Assembly: GCF_003570715.1 (NCBI RefSeq)
Contig: NZ_QXXQ01000010.1
Location: 92,975 to 156,974 of the forward strand
DNA: 64,000 bases
Direction of reading: 5' to 3'
Source: Gemmobacter lutimaris
GTDB lineage: Bacteria > Pseudomonadota > Alphaproteobacteria > Rhodobacterales > Rhodobacteraceae
The notes under the pieces were generated by a model that was given only the letters and a program-made list of their open reading frames with translations, was not told where the DNA came from and ran no database searches. Shown here piece after piece: positions 52,079 to 61,619 of this stretch. How positions within the stretch are numbered: position 1 is the first letter of the stretch; each line of letters begins with the position of its first letter. The position numbers and the translations under genes are program-made.

Positions 52079-54023
52079 GACCCTCTTTTCCCCGATCCCC
52101 ATCGGCATGGTCGAAATTGCGAACCGTATCGTTTCGACCGGGCATGACACGGTGATGGCTGACGACGGCCATGTCACGGACCGGCTCATTGCCTATCACC
52201 GCGCGCGGGCCGAAGGCGGGGCCGGGCTGATCGTCGTGCAGGTGTCGGGTGTGCATGAGACGGCGCGCTATACCTCGCATATGCTTATGGCGACATCGGA
52301 TGACGCGATTCCGGGCTATGCCCGCTTGGCACAGGCGGTTCAGGCGCATGGCACCCGGATCTTCGGCCAGCTTTTTCATCCCGGACGCGAAATCATGGAA
52401 ACGGACGATGGCACCGCCGCCATCGCCTACGCCCCTTCTGCCGTGCCGAATTCGCGCTTCCGTGTCATGCCGATCCCGCTGAACCCCGGCATGATTGCCG
52501 AAATCGTGCAGGGCTATGCCGAAAGCGCAGCGCGGATGCGCAAGGCGGGCTTTGACGGGTGCGAGATCGTGGCCTCGCACGGCTATCTGCCAGCCCAATT
52601 CCTCAACCCTGCCGTCAACTTGCGGACCGATGACTACGGCGGGTCGCTGGACAACCGCATGCGGTTCCTGACCGAAATCGCAACCGCGGTCCGGGCGGCC
52701 AACGGGCCGAACTTTGCGATCAGCCTGCGGATCAGCGGCGACGAACGCGATGTCGAGGCGCTGGATCAGGCCGAAACGGTCGAGATATGCCGCCGTCTTG
52801 ATGCGGCAGGTCTGGTCGATTGCTTCCATATCACCGCAGGAAATTCCGCCTCGCTTTCGGGGGCGATTCATATCGTGCCGCCAATGTTCTATGCTGCGGG
52901 CTATACCGCACCACTGTCGGCGCGGGTGAAAGCTGTGGTCAGCCGCCCGGTCATCGTGACGGGCCGGATCAACCAGCCGCAGGAGGCCGAGGCCATCGTT
53001 GCGGCGGGTCAGGCCGACCTTTGCGGGATGACCCGCGCGATGATCTGCGATCCGGCGATGCCCGCCAAGGCGCGGGACGGGAAGCCTGATACGATCCGCG
53101 CCTGTATCGGCTGCAATCAGGCCTGCATCGGGCATTTCCACCGCGGTTATCCGATTTCCTGCATCCAGTTCCCGGAAACCGGGCGGGAAACCACCTTGGC
53201 TGCGCGCAAGACGCCGACAGCGCGACCGCAGCGTGTGCTGATTGCGGGGGCGGGTCCGGCGGGTCTGAAGGCTGCGGCAGTTCTGGCCGCACGGGGTCAT
53301 ATGGTCACATTGTGCGAGGCCGGGCCGCAGGCCGGGGGGCAAGCCCTTCTGGCACAACTGCTGCCGGGCCGGGCCGAGTTCGGTGGCATCGTCACCAACC
53401 TGCTGCGCGAGGCGCGTGAGGCGGGCGTGACAATTCGCCTGAACACGCCGGTTACAGCCGATCTGGTGGTGGCCGAGGCGCCGGAGAGGCTCATCCTCGC
53501 CACCGGCGCCCGCCCACGCTGGCCCGCGATCGACACCGAAGGGGCGCATGTGCTGGATGCCTGGGCAGTTCTGCGAGGAGAGGGCAATCCGGGCGGTCGC
53601 GTGGTGATCGCCGACTGGCGCGGCGACTGGATTGGCATGGGGCTCGCGGAAAAGCTTGCCCGTGACGGCTGTTCCGTGCGCCTGTTTGTCGAGGGCATTG
53701 CGCCCGGTGAAACCCTCCCCTTCTATGTGCGCGACGAAATGGCCGCGCGACTCCACCGGCTGGGTGTTGAAATCCGGCCCTATGCGCGGTTGTTCGGGGC
53801 AGATACAGACAGCGTTTATTTCACCCATTCCGCCAGCGGCGACGCCATCTTGGCGGAAAACGTGGATACGCTGGTGCTGGTGCAGGGTCATGACAGCAAC
53901 CGTGATCTGGCGGCGGCGTTGGCCGGTTGGCCCGGCCGTATCGAGGTTATCGGCGATGCGCTGACCCCGCGCAGCGCCGAGGATGCGGTGCTGGAGGGCC
54001 TGAAATGCGGTATCCTGGATTAA
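52071..54023 (+). CDS. NADH:flavin oxidoreductase of the TMADH/2,4-dienoyl-CoA reductase type
   Basis: A 650-residue three-cofactor enzyme. An FMN barrel occupies residues 1-330. A 4Fe-4S site is formed by Cys345, Cys348, Cys352 and Cys364 (CIGCNQAC, then PISC). An FAD/NAD domain begins with VLIAGAGPAGLKAAAVLAA at about 389. Relatives include trimethylamine and dimethylglycine-type demethylases and dienoyl-CoA reductase; the residues seen do not decide between them. GGAG precedes the ATG at 52071. It stands as a single gene behind the flagellar block. Confidence 0.88.
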   Translation: MFETLFSPIPIGMVEIANRIVSTGHDTVMADDGHVTDRLIAYHRARAEGGAGLIVVQVSGVHETARYTSHMLMATSDDAIPGYARLAQAVQAHGTRIFGQLFHPGREIMETDDGTAAIAYAPSAVPNSRFRVMPIPLNPGMIAEIVQGYAESAARMRKAGFDGCEIVASHGYLPAQFLNPAVNLRTDDYGGSLDNRMRFLTEIATAVRAANGPNFAISLRISGDERDVEALDQAETVEICRRLDAAGLVDCFHITAGNSASLSGAIHIVPPMFYAAGYTAPLSARVKAVVSRPVIVTGRINQPQEAEAIVAAGQADLCGMTRAMICDPAMPAKARDGKPDTIRACIGCNQACIGHFHRGYPISCIQFPETGRETTLAARKTPTARPQRVLIAGAGPAGLKAAAVLAARGHMVTLCEAGPQAGGQALLAQLLPGRAEFGGIVTNLLREAREAGVTIRLNTPVTADLVVAEAPERLILATGARPRWPAIDTEGAHVLDAWAVLRGEGNPGGRVVIADWRGDWIGMGLAEKLARDGCSVRLFVEGIAPGETLPFYVRDEMAARLHRLGVEIRPYARLFGADTDSVYFTHSASGDAILAENVDTLVLVQGHDSNRDLAAALAGWPGRIEVIGDALTPRSAEDAVLEGLKCGILD

Positions 54024-54123
54024 GACTTTTGTCGCATTGACCTAGCGTCATGCTTGCGCCGCAATCACATGCGGTCATTCTGATGTGACGGCTTGATGAA
54101 AGCCGTGTAACCGGAGACCCGTA

Positions 54124-54432
54124 ATGTTCTTTACCCCGGAAGAGGCAACGCTGCTGTCGATGGAAACCGGCCTGATGCTGGCAGAGGCGCAGATGGTTGT
54201 GGCGATGCGGCTTTGGGGGATGGCAGGGGTCTGGAATGTCACCTCGGACGAACCTGTCCGCATGGTGCAGGAAAAGGCCGAAGCGGCGGTGCATTCGCTG
54301 TTGGCCGCGGGGCAGGCCCTCATGGGTGGGCAGGGTGCTGGTCAGGTTGCCATGGCTGCGCTGGCCCCTGTGCGCGACCGCACCCGCGACAATGTTCAAC
54401 GTCTTGGCACACAGGGCCTGCGCACCGCCTGA
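54124..54432 (+). CDS. Small helical protein of unknown function (phasin-like appearance)
   Basis: A 102-residue protein rich in Ala, Met and Gln, predicted largely helical, with MLAEAQMVVAMRLWGMAGVW early and VRMVQEKAEAAVHSLLAAGQ later. Similar short proteins occur in Rhodobacteraceae and are sometimes labelled phasin- or antifreeze-like without evidence. GGAG lies 11 bases before the ATG. It is flanked by the flavoenzyme gene and convergent msrA. Confidence 0.65.
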   Translation: MFFTPEEATLLSMETGLMLAEAQMVVAMRLWGMAGVWNVTSDEPVRMVQEKAEAAVHSLLAAGQALMGGQGAGQVAMAALAPVRDRTRDNVQRLGTQGLRTA

Positions 54433-54453
54433 CGTATCAGACGGGATGAAAGC

Positions 54454-55098
54454 TCAGGGGTGGCGAAAGGCCATTTCGCCCCACAGGGCGCGGACCCGTG
54501 CATCGCGGCCACAGGCCTTGCGATAAAACTTGTAGGCTTTTTTCTTTTGCTTCGGGCCCGCCCGTGTCAGCACGATGTCGGACGACCGATAGTAGTTCTG
54601 GTGATACTCCTCGGCGGGCCAGAACCGCCCGGCCTTCACAACGGGAGTCACGATCTTCTGTCCCAGCGCGACTTGTGCCTCGGCCACTGCCTGCTCTGCC
54701 GCCGCCTGCTGTTCTCCGCCGCGTGCGAAGATCGCCGTGCGATAGCTGTCGCCCCGATCGCAAAACTGCCCACCCGCATCCGTGACATCGACTGACCGCA
54801 GAAACATCGCAATCAAGTCGTGATAGCTTATGACGCTGTTGTCGAAGCTGATCTCGACCGCCTCGTAATGGCCGGTTCCACCGGCCGAAACCTGCTTGTA
54901 GCTGGGGTTCTGCACCTTTCCACCAGTATAGCCCGAAATGACCGATTTCACGCCTTTGACGCTTTCGAAATCGGCCTCGACGCACCAGAAACAGCCCCCG
55001 GCGACCACGGCCTTTTCCTCGGCCGCACGCGCTGCGCCAACAGCCGCACCTGCCGTCAGCACGATAGCCACCGCCAGAATCGTATAGATCCGTCGCAT
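54454..55098 (-). CDS. msrA: Peptide methionine sulfoxide reductase MsrA, exported
   Basis: Repairs S-methionine sulfoxide in proteins. The 214-residue protein has a signal peptide (about residues 1-26, ending AARAA), then the active-site GCFWC at residues 35-39 with catalytic Cys36, and the later HYEAVEISFD and EYHQNYY motifs. The Lys-rich C-terminus AGPKQKKKAYKFYRKACG adds a possible resolving cysteine. The signal peptide places it in the periplasm, unlike the usual cytosolic MsrA. Confidence 0.92.
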   Translation of the reverse strand: MRRIYTILAVAIVLTAGAAVGAARAAEEKAVVAGGCFWCVEADFESVKGVKSVISGYTGGKVQNPSYKQVSAGGTGHYEAVEISFDNSVISYHDLIAMFLRSVDVTDAGGQFCDRGDSYRTAIFARGGEQQAAAEQAVAEAQVALGQKIVTPVVKAGRFWPAEEYHQNYYRSSDIVLTRAGPKQKKKAYKFYRKACGRDARVRALWGEMAFRHP

Positions 55099-55240
55099 CG
55101 CCCCCTCCGATCATATCTTCAGACAGGCTCGCCCGATGAAGGTGCGCAGGACAACACAAGCCTGCGTGATCGGACAAGGGCATGGCATCTTGAACCCCGT
55201 CGGGCGCCGCCCTAGCGTGGGCCGCGAACAGGAGAGCGCC

Positions 55241-56140
55241 ATGAACGATCACGTTTCCACCCATCAGGCCGAAGACGACGCCCGCAACGAAAACCTGATG
55301 CTGTTCCTGAACGGTCGCATCGTGCCCAAGGCCGAGGCGGTGGTTTCGGTTTACGACTCCGGCTTCATGATGGGTGACGGCGTGTGGGAGGGGATGCGGC
55401 TTTACGACGGGCGCTGGTCCTTCCTTGGCGAACATCTGGACCGGCTGTTCGAGGCGGCGAAGGCCATCGACCTCGACATCGGCATGACCGCGGCAGAGCT
55501 GGAACAGGCGCTGCGCGACACGCAGGCCGCGAACGGCATGACCACCGACGCCCATGCGCGGCTGATGGTGACGCGCGGGGTGAAGACCCGGCCGTTCCAG
55601 CATCCGCAACTGTCGCAGCAGGGGCCGACAGTAACCATTATCATGGAACACTCGCGCCCGAAAATCCCGCGCCCGATCACGCTGGCCACCGTGCCGCATT
55701 TGCGCGGGCTGCCGATGACGCAAGACCCTAAGCTGAATTCGCATTCCAAGCTGAACTGCATTCTCGCCTGTATCGCCGCGCAAAAGGCCGGGGCGGACGA
55801 GGCATTGATGCTGGACGTGCATGGCTTCGTGAACACGACCAATGCCTGCAACTTCTTTATCGTGAAGAAAGGCGAGGTTTGGACCTCAACAGGCGATTAT
55901 TGCATGAACGGCATCACCCGCCGCAAGGTGATCGACCTGTGCCGGGCCAATGCCATTCCGGTATTCGAGCGGAATTTCAGCCTCGTCGATACCTATTCGG
56001 CGGATGAAGCCTTTCTGACCGGCACCTTCGGCGCGCAAACCCCTGTCGGCAGCATCGACGGACGGCAGATCGGCGATGGTCAGATGGGTCCGATGACCGA
56101 ACGCCTGCGCGGCCTTTACAAGCAACTCGTGCTGGCATGA
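55241..56140 (+). CDS. Class IV aminotransferase (branched-chain/D-amino acid type)
   Basis: A 299-residue PLP enzyme of the BCAT/D-alanine transaminase/ADC lyase fold. FLNGRIVPKAEAVVSVYDSGF starts the fold, the probable Schiff-base lysine is Lys170 in NSHSKLNC, and GADEALMLDVHGFVNT and NGITRRKVIDL contain cofactor-phosphate contacts. The ATG at 55241 follows AGGAG. It is coupled by ATGA to the sulfotransferase-like gene. Which amino acid it handles is not evident. Confidence 0.87.
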   Translation: MNDHVSTHQAEDDARNENLMLFLNGRIVPKAEAVVSVYDSGFMMGDGVWEGMRLYDGRWSFLGEHLDRLFEAAKAIDLDIGMTAAELEQALRDTQAANGMTTDAHARLMVTRGVKTRPFQHPQLSQQGPTVTIIMEHSRPKIPRPITLATVPHLRGLPMTQDPKLNSHSKLNCILACIAAQKAGADEALMLDVHGFVNTTNACNFFIVKKGEVWTSTGDYCMNGITRRKVIDLCRANAIPVFERNFSLVDTYSADEAFLTGTFGAQTPVGSIDGRQIGDGQMGPMTERLRGLYKQLVLA

Positions 56141-56874
56141 CGGTCAGCACCATGAAAATCGCGATGTGGAGCGGCCCGCGCAATCTTTCGACCGCCATGA
56201 TGTATGCCTTCGCCGCGCGCGGTGATTGCGCGGTCTGGGATGAACCCTTCTATGCCGCCTATCTGGCTGCCACCGGCATCGACCATCCGATGTCGGCAGA
56301 GGTGATCGCGGCGGGCAAGACCGATCCGGCAAAGGTCGCCGCTGCCTGTCTGGGGCCAAACCCTGACGGAAAACCGCTGTGGTATCAAAAGCATATGACG
56401 CTTCACATGATCCCCGGCTTTGATCGCGGCTTCCTGCGCGGGCTGACCAATGTCTTCCTGATCCGCCATCCGGCGCGGGTGGTGGCAAGCTATTCCAGGA
56501 AGCGCGAAAGCCCGACGCTGGCCGACATTGGCTTTGCCCAGCAGACCGAGCTTTTCGATCAGGTAGCCGACATGACCGGCGTGACGCCGGTTGTGGTGGA
56601 CAGTGAGGACATCCGCGCCAATCCGGCGACCAGCCTGCGCGCCCTTTGCGCGGCCCTGAATATACCGTTCACCGAAAACATGCTGCGCTGGCCTGCGGGG
56701 CCGAAGCCCTTTGACGGGGCTTGGGCGCCGCATTGGTATAATGCGGTTCACGCCTCCACCGGCTTTGATGCTCCGGAAGGCCCGCTGCCCGACCTTGCGC
56801 CCGAATATGCGCGGCTGGTCGAGGCCGCGCTGCCGCATTACGACCGGCTGCGCCAATACGCGCTTGGGGCGTAA
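56137..56874 (+). CDS. Sulfotransferase-like P-loop protein
   Basis: A 245-residue protein with an N-terminal phosphosulfate-binding-like loop MWSGPRNLSTAMMYAFAAR and a second motif FLIRHPARVVASYSRKRE, the pattern of PAPS-dependent sulfotransferases. Many bacterial members have unknown substrates, and some act without sulfation. Translational coupling to the class IV aminotransferase suggests a joint pathway for an amino or keto acid derivative. Its stop abuts the convergent urtE stop. Confidence 0.8.
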   Translation: MTVSTMKIAMWSGPRNLSTAMMYAFAARGDCAVWDEPFYAAYLAATGIDHPMSAEVIAAGKTDPAKVAAACLGPNPDGKPLWYQKHMTLHMIPGFDRGFLRGLTNVFLIRHPARVVASYSRKRESPTLADIGFAQQTELFDQVADMTGVTPVVVDSEDIRANPATSLRALCAALNIPFTENMLRWPAGPKPFDGAWAPHWYNAVHASTGFDAPEGPLPDLAPEYARLVEAALPHYDRLRQYALGA

Positions 56875-57570
56875 TCAGATGCTCAGCGCGGCTTGCAGCG
56901 CCTCGCGCGTCAGGCCCTCTTTCGGATGCGACAGGTTCACCGCGCCGCGTTTGAGCACATAGAACTGGTCGCCCAGATCGAAGGCAAAATCGAAATACTG
57001 TTCGACCAGAATGATGGCCATATTGCCCTTGGCCTTCAGATATTCGATCACCCGCCCGATTTGCTGGATGATATTGGGCTGGATGCCCTCAGTCGGTTCG
57101 TCCAGCAACAGCACCTTGGGCCGCATGATCATCGCCCGCGCGATGGCAAGCTGCTGCTGCTGCCCGCCCGACAGATCACCGCCGCGCCGGTGGCCCATGT
57201 CCTTCAGCACCGGAAACAGGTCATAGATCTCGTCGGGCACCTTGTGATCCGCCTTCGGCAGCAGCGAAAAGCCGGTTTCAAGGTTCTCGCGCACCGTCAG
57301 CAGCGGAAAGATCATCCGCCCCTGCGGCACCACGGCCAACCCGCGCCGGGCCATCTGTTGCGCGGGCAGGACCGGCAGCGCCTCGCCATCCAGCGTGACC
57401 GTGCCGCCCGAGCGCGGATGCGTGCCGGCCAGCGCCTTCAGAAGCGAGGTTTTGCCCACGCCATTGGTGCCCATGACGCAGGTCACCACGCCGGCCTTGG
57501 CCTCAAGGTCGATGCCGTTCAGGATCTGGCTGCCGCCGTAATGCAGGGTCAGCCCTTCGGTTGTCAGCAT
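56875..57570 (-). CDS. urtE: Urea ABC transporter ATP-binding protein UrtE
   Basis: A 231-residue LivF-type ATPase. Walker A GTNGVGKTS, signature LSGGQQQQLAIARAM and Walker B VLLLDEPTEGIQPNIIQQIG; the last phrase is a hallmark of UrtE. It is the last gene of urtABCDE, two bases after urtD. Confidence 0.95.
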   Translation of the reverse strand: MLTTEGLTLHYGGSQILNGIDLEAKAGVVTCVMGTNGVGKTSLLKALAGTHPRSGGTVTLDGEALPVLPAQQMARRGLAVVPQGRMIFPLLTVRENLETGFSLLPKADHKVPDEIYDLFPVLKDMGHRRGGDLSGGQQQQLAIARAMIMRPKVLLLDEPTEGIQPNIIQQIGRVIEYLKAKGNMAIILVEQYFDFAFDLGDQFYVLKRGAVNLSHPKEGLTREALQAALSI

Positions 57571-57572
57571 GT

Positions 57573-58337
57573 TCAGCGCCCCAGATAGACTTCGATGACT
57601 TGCGGATTCTTGGTGACGTGATCCAGACTGCCCTCGGCCAGGACCGAGCCTTCGTGCAGCACCGTCACCTTGCAGTTCAACCTCCGGATGAACTCCATGT
57701 CATGTTCCACCACGACGACGGCACGGGTTTTCGCCAGCTCCACCAGCAAAGCGGTGGTCTGCTCGCGCTCCAGAAAGCTCATCCCCGCCGCAGGTTCATC
57801 GACCAGCAGCAGGCGCGGTTCCTGAGCCAGCAGCATGGCAATCTCCAGCCATTGTTTCTGACCGTGCGACAGCTCACCCGCCTTGCGGGGCAGGTGGTCG
57901 GCAAGGCCCACCTGTGCTGCAAGCTCCGCCACGCGGGCGCGGTCTTTCGCAGTTTCGCGCCAGAACAGCACCCGCCAGGGCGTGCGCGCGGCCTTTAGCG
58001 CCAGCATCAGGTTTTCGGAAACGCTCTGATCCTCGAACACTGTGGGGCGCTGGAATTTGCGGCCGACGCCCGCACGCGCGATCTGCGCCTCTGACATCCG
58101 CAGAAGCGAGCGTGGCACCTCGCCAAAGGTCACTGTGCCCTCGTCCGGCCGGGTCTTGCCGGTGACGATGTCCATGAAGGTGGTCTTGCCCGCCCCATTC
58201 GGGCCGATCACTGCGCGCAGTTCCTGCGGGCCGATGGCGAAGGACAGGTTGTTGATGGCGCGGAATCCGTCAAAGGTGACCGAGACGCCGGAAACCTCCA
58301 GCAGCGAGGTTGTGCGGGCCGGGGCGAAAGGGGTCAT
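57573..58337 (-). CDS. urtD: Urea ABC transporter ATP-binding protein UrtD
   Basis: A 254-residue LivG-type ATPase. Walker A GPNGAGKTTF, the UrtD-like GVGRKFQRPTVFEDQSVSEN, signature LSHGQKQWLEIAMLL and Walker B LLLVDEPAAGMS are present. Coupled to urtC by ATGA. Confidence 0.95.
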   Translation of the reverse strand: MTPFAPARTTSLLEVSGVSVTFDGFRAINNLSFAIGPQELRAVIGPNGAGKTTFMDIVTGKTRPDEGTVTFGEVPRSLLRMSEAQIARAGVGRKFQRPTVFEDQSVSENLMLALKAARTPWRVLFWRETAKDRARVAELAAQVGLADHLPRKAGELSHGQKQWLEIAMLLAQEPRLLLVDEPAAGMSFLEREQTTALLVELAKTRAVVVVEHDMEFIRRLNCKVTVLHEGSVLAEGSLDHVTKNPQVIEVYLGR

Positions 58338-59557
58338 GCGTCGGCCTCCTTCTCGCGCAGGGCGCCGTCATCGGGGCCAAGCTGGGCGCCATGGCGGCGC
58401 GGGCTGGGCAGCCGGTCGAACAGGCCGCCGATGCCGCGCGGTGCGAACAGGGTCACAAGAACGAAGGCAAGACCCAGCAGCACCGTCCACCAGTCCACCC
58501 AGTTGATTGTGTAGAACCCGAGCGGGATTGCGGGCGCCATGCCCCCGGTGAACCACGAGGATAACAGCGAGACGACCGCCGCGCCGATCACCGCGCCGTA
58601 AAGCCGTCCGCGCCCGCCAATGGCGACCCAGACGGCGAGGTAGATCGAGGCAATGGGCGCAAGCTCGGCCGGGTTGATGATACCGGCCTGCGGGTAATAG
58701 AAAGCGCCCGCCACGGCGGCGACCATCGCGGTCAGGGTAAAGACAAACAGCTTGTACCCCTCGACCGGGTAGCCAAGGAAGCGCAGCCGCTGTTCATCAT
58801 CACGGATCGCGCGCAGCGCGCTGCCGAACTTGCCCGAGCTGACCCAGGCCAGCAACAGATACCCCGCCGCCAGCAACAGGGCCGAAGCGAGGAAGAACAG
58901 AATCGACAGGGTGGATTGCGGCATCTCGGCAAGGCCAGGCAGGTTTTGCAAACCCGAAAGCCCGTTATTGCCGCGCAGCCCACTGTCGTTCTGGAACAGG
59001 TAAAGCGCCAGCGCCAACGTCATGGCCTGCGTCAGGATCGACAGGTAAACCCCGTTCACCCGCGCCCGGAACGCCAGCCAGCCGAAGATCAGCGCCAGAA
59101 CGCCCGGCACGATCAGTACCAAAGGCAATTGCAGGAAGGCGCTGTAGGCGAAGCTCCAGACCATGGGCAGGTCAGAGCCGCCGACCACGCCGAAGATCTG
59201 TGTGGCAACCCCCTGCGCCACCTCTTCGAGCGTGGGCGGGATGGGCGATCCGGCCAGCGCCTGCACCACGATCTCTTCGGTGCGGGCATACATCAGCCAC
59301 ATGCCGGTCATGTAGCCGCCAAGGGCGAAGAAGGCCATGTGGCCCAGCGAAAGGATGCCGGTGTATCCCCAGATCAGGTCCATCGCCAGGGCAACGAGGC
59401 AGAGGCATAAGGTCTTGCCCAGCACCTTGACGAAGGCGGTGGGGATGAGGCCGATGCCAAAGCCCTCGGCCAGCAGGGTCACGCCAAGGGTGAACAGCGC
59501 CAGAAGCAGCAGGAACCACAGGGTCGAGGGGTTGCGGGTCAGGAATGTCCGGGTCAT
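58334..59557 (-). CDS. urtC: Urea ABC transporter permease UrtC
   Basis: A 407-residue LivM-type permease with about ten helices. GYTGILSLGHMAFFALGGY and the cytoplasmic coupling loop SALRAIRDDEQRLRFLGYPV are typical; APRGIGGLFDRL closes the domain. It is separated from urtB by 102 bases that carry a copy of the dispersed repeat. Confidence 0.94.
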   Translation of the reverse strand: MTRTFLTRNPSTLWFLLLLALFTLGVTLLAEGFGIGLIPTAFVKVLGKTLCLCLVALAMDLIWGYTGILSLGHMAFFALGGYMTGMWLMYARTEEIVVQALAGSPIPPTLEEVAQGVATQIFGVVGGSDLPMVWSFAYSAFLQLPLVLIVPGVLALIFGWLAFRARVNGVYLSILTQAMTLALALYLFQNDSGLRGNNGLSGLQNLPGLAEMPQSTLSILFFLASALLLAAGYLLLAWVSSGKFGSALRAIRDDEQRLRFLGYPVEGYKLFVFTLTAMVAAVAGAFYYPQAGIINPAELAPIASIYLAVWVAIGGRGRLYGAVIGAAVVSLLSSWFTGGMAPAIPLGFYTINWVDWWTVLLGLAFVLVTLFAPRGIGGLFDRLPSPRRHGAQLGPDDGALREKEADA

Positions 59558-59578
59558 TGCGGGGCCTCCGGCATTGCA

Positions 59579-59620
59579 GCGGGGGTTTCACACCCCCGCA
59601 CCCCCGTGGGATATTTGGGC
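59579..59620 (+). repeat. Dispersed GC-hairpin/GGGATATTTG repeat, copy 2
   Basis: Arms GCGGGGGT (59579-59586) and ACCCCCGC (59592-59599) form an 8-bp stem, followed by ACCCCCGTGGGATATTTGGG. The plan and tail match the copy at 39312-39349, though oriented against transcription here. It lies between urtB and urtC and may modulate urtC-E expression. Confidence 0.65.
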
Positions 59621-59659
59621 CAAGATGAAGGGAAGGACAGCGGCGGTCTGAACATCGGC

Positions 59660-61597
59660 TCAATCTCCTGCCGCGCGGCCCTTGAGGGCGATGATGCCGC
59701 GGGGGCGGAACTGGATGAACAGGATGATGAAAAGGATCATGTAGGTCTGTGCGGCCAGCGTGTTCGACGGGTTCAGCCATTCGATCACCTTCTGGAAGCC
59801 GCCGATCATGGCGGCGCCCGCGAGTGCCCCCCAGATATTGCCAACGCCGCCGACCACGACCGTCATGAAGCTTTGCACGATATAATCCGAGCCAAGCTCC
59901 GAAGTGACCTTGGCGAAAAGCCCGATGGCGACGCCCGCGATGCCGGCGATGCCCGAGCCGATGCCGAAAGTCAGCATGTTGATGCGGTCGGGGTCGATAC
60001 CCATGCTGGCAGCCATGGCGGGGTTCTGGGTCACGGCGCGGACCTCCAGCCCCAGCCGCGTGCGCTTCATCAGCCAGAGGAAGAAACCGAGGAACAACAG
60101 GGCCAGAAGGAAGATGGCGACGCGGATATAGCTGATCGAGATGATGTCATTGAAGCTAAGCGCACCGTCGAGCCAGGCGGGCGCGGTCAGGGGCCGGGCC
60201 TGTGTGCCGAAGATGTTCTTGGCGATCTGTTGCAGCGCGATGGAGATGCCGAAGGTCGCAAGCAGTGTCTCCAGCGGGCGTTTGTAGAGATGGCGGATCA
60301 CCAGCCGCTCCATCGCTACACCGGCGGCAAAGGTGACGGCGAAGGCCAGCGGCAGGGCGACGAGGATCGAGACGGTATAGTTCGGGATCATCTGCTGCAC
60401 GACATAGCCGGTATAGGCGCCCATCATGATGAACTCGCCATGCGCCATGTTGATGACCCGCATCACGCCGAAGGTGATAGCGAGACCGATAGCAGCAAGG
60501 AAGTAAATCGAGGCGAGCGAGAGCGCATCGAGCCCCAGATCGGCGGCCGTCATCAGGCCCACGCGGGTTTCGATACTGGCAAGCGTCCGTCGGGCCGCAT
60601 CGGTGACGGCCGGGTCGGGTTCTGCATATTGATCGTAATAGACATGCGCGGCCAGAGCAGCGGCGACCTCGGCGTCGGTAGCGGCCGCAGGCACCTGGCC
60701 CGATTTCTCCAGCGCCTCATAGGCCGCGTCACGACGCGGCTGGCTGGCCAGTTCAGCCAGCGGCACGCCACCGACAGCCCCGTTTTCCACATGGGCGGCC
60801 AGTGCGGTCTTCTGATCGGCCAACGTAAGCCGTGCGGGTGCGAGACCCGCTGTGACCAGCAGGTCATAGGCGGCCTCGCGCGGGATGTCCTTGCCCGGCG
60901 TCAGGGTAGCCGCAATGTTCACGCCCTGCGGCAGCGCCACGGCGACCTTGCGGCTGGTGGCCAGCAGCGGGTTCAGCGCGGCGCGGACATCCAGCGCGGT
61001 ATCCCCCGCAAGGCTTTCTATGGCGGCGACACGGGTGGCACTGTCGTCTCCGAATTGCAGGGTCAGGAAATTGGCGAGCCGTTCCTTCCGCGCCTTCAGC
61101 ACAGGATCGGCCTCCTCCTCGATCGAAGCGCGCAAGGGGGCGAGCTGCGACTTGGCGGGCGAGCGCGCGATGGCATCCAGCGCGCGCATGCGCTGCACCG
61201 GATCTGGGTCGGTCAGGGTGAATTGCACCAGTGCCGCGCCGATCAACTCGCGCACACCGGCATTGGGTTTGAGGTCGGTGATGTCGGAGGTCGGGGCAGT
61301 TCCGGCAGCATGGCCGTCCAGCCCGGTCAACGCCCAACCCTCGGGCGTCTTTTCCAGCAGGAACATCGCGCCGTCGGCCTTGCGCACGCCGAGCTTGCGG
61401 TCGGCCCAGGCCTGTAGCATCGCCGCCGCCGACGGATCGCCGGTCGCGGCGATGGCGTCGATCACCGGGCCGATGGTCTGGCGCGAGGGTTTCTCGATCT
61501 GGGCGCGCGATGCCTCCACCACCTCGGGCAGGGTTTGCGCGAGGGCAGGCAAGGCAAGACAGACCGCCATGGCAAGCGGCAGCAGGAAGCGGAACAT
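59660..61597 (-). CDS. urtB: Urea ABC transporter permease UrtB with large periplasmic domain
   Basis: A 645-residue LivH-type permease. A signal-like start (MFRFLLPLAMAVCLALPALA) is followed by about 320 residues of periplasmic, helical-repeat-like sequence. The permease then has GLDALSLASIYFLAAIGLAI, VMRVINMAHGEFIMMGAYTG and VTQNPAMAASMGIDPDRIN. UrtB is usually longer than other LivH proteins, and this one is at the long end. Confidence 0.93.
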   Translation of the reverse strand: MFRFLLPLAMAVCLALPALAQTLPEVVEASRAQIEKPSRQTIGPVIDAIAATGDPSAAAMLQAWADRKLGVRKADGAMFLLEKTPEGWALTGLDGHAAGTAPTSDITDLKPNAGVRELIGAALVQFTLTDPDPVQRMRALDAIARSPAKSQLAPLRASIEEEADPVLKARKERLANFLTLQFGDDSATRVAAIESLAGDTALDVRAALNPLLATSRKVAVALPQGVNIAATLTPGKDIPREAAYDLLVTAGLAPARLTLADQKTALAAHVENGAVGGVPLAELASQPRRDAAYEALEKSGQVPAAATDAEVAAALAAHVYYDQYAEPDPAVTDAARRTLASIETRVGLMTAADLGLDALSLASIYFLAAIGLAITFGVMRVINMAHGEFIMMGAYTGYVVQQMIPNYTVSILVALPLAFAVTFAAGVAMERLVIRHLYKRPLETLLATFGISIALQQIAKNIFGTQARPLTAPAWLDGALSFNDIISISYIRVAIFLLALLFLGFFLWLMKRTRLGLEVRAVTQNPAMAASMGIDPDRINMLTFGIGSGIAGIAGVAIGLFAKVTSELGSDYIVQSFMTVVVGGVGNIWGALAGAAMIGGFQKVIEWLNPSNTLAAQTYMILFIILFIQFRPRGIIALKGRAAGD

Positions 61598-61619
61598 TCC
61601 AACCCCTTCGATGGGGCGA

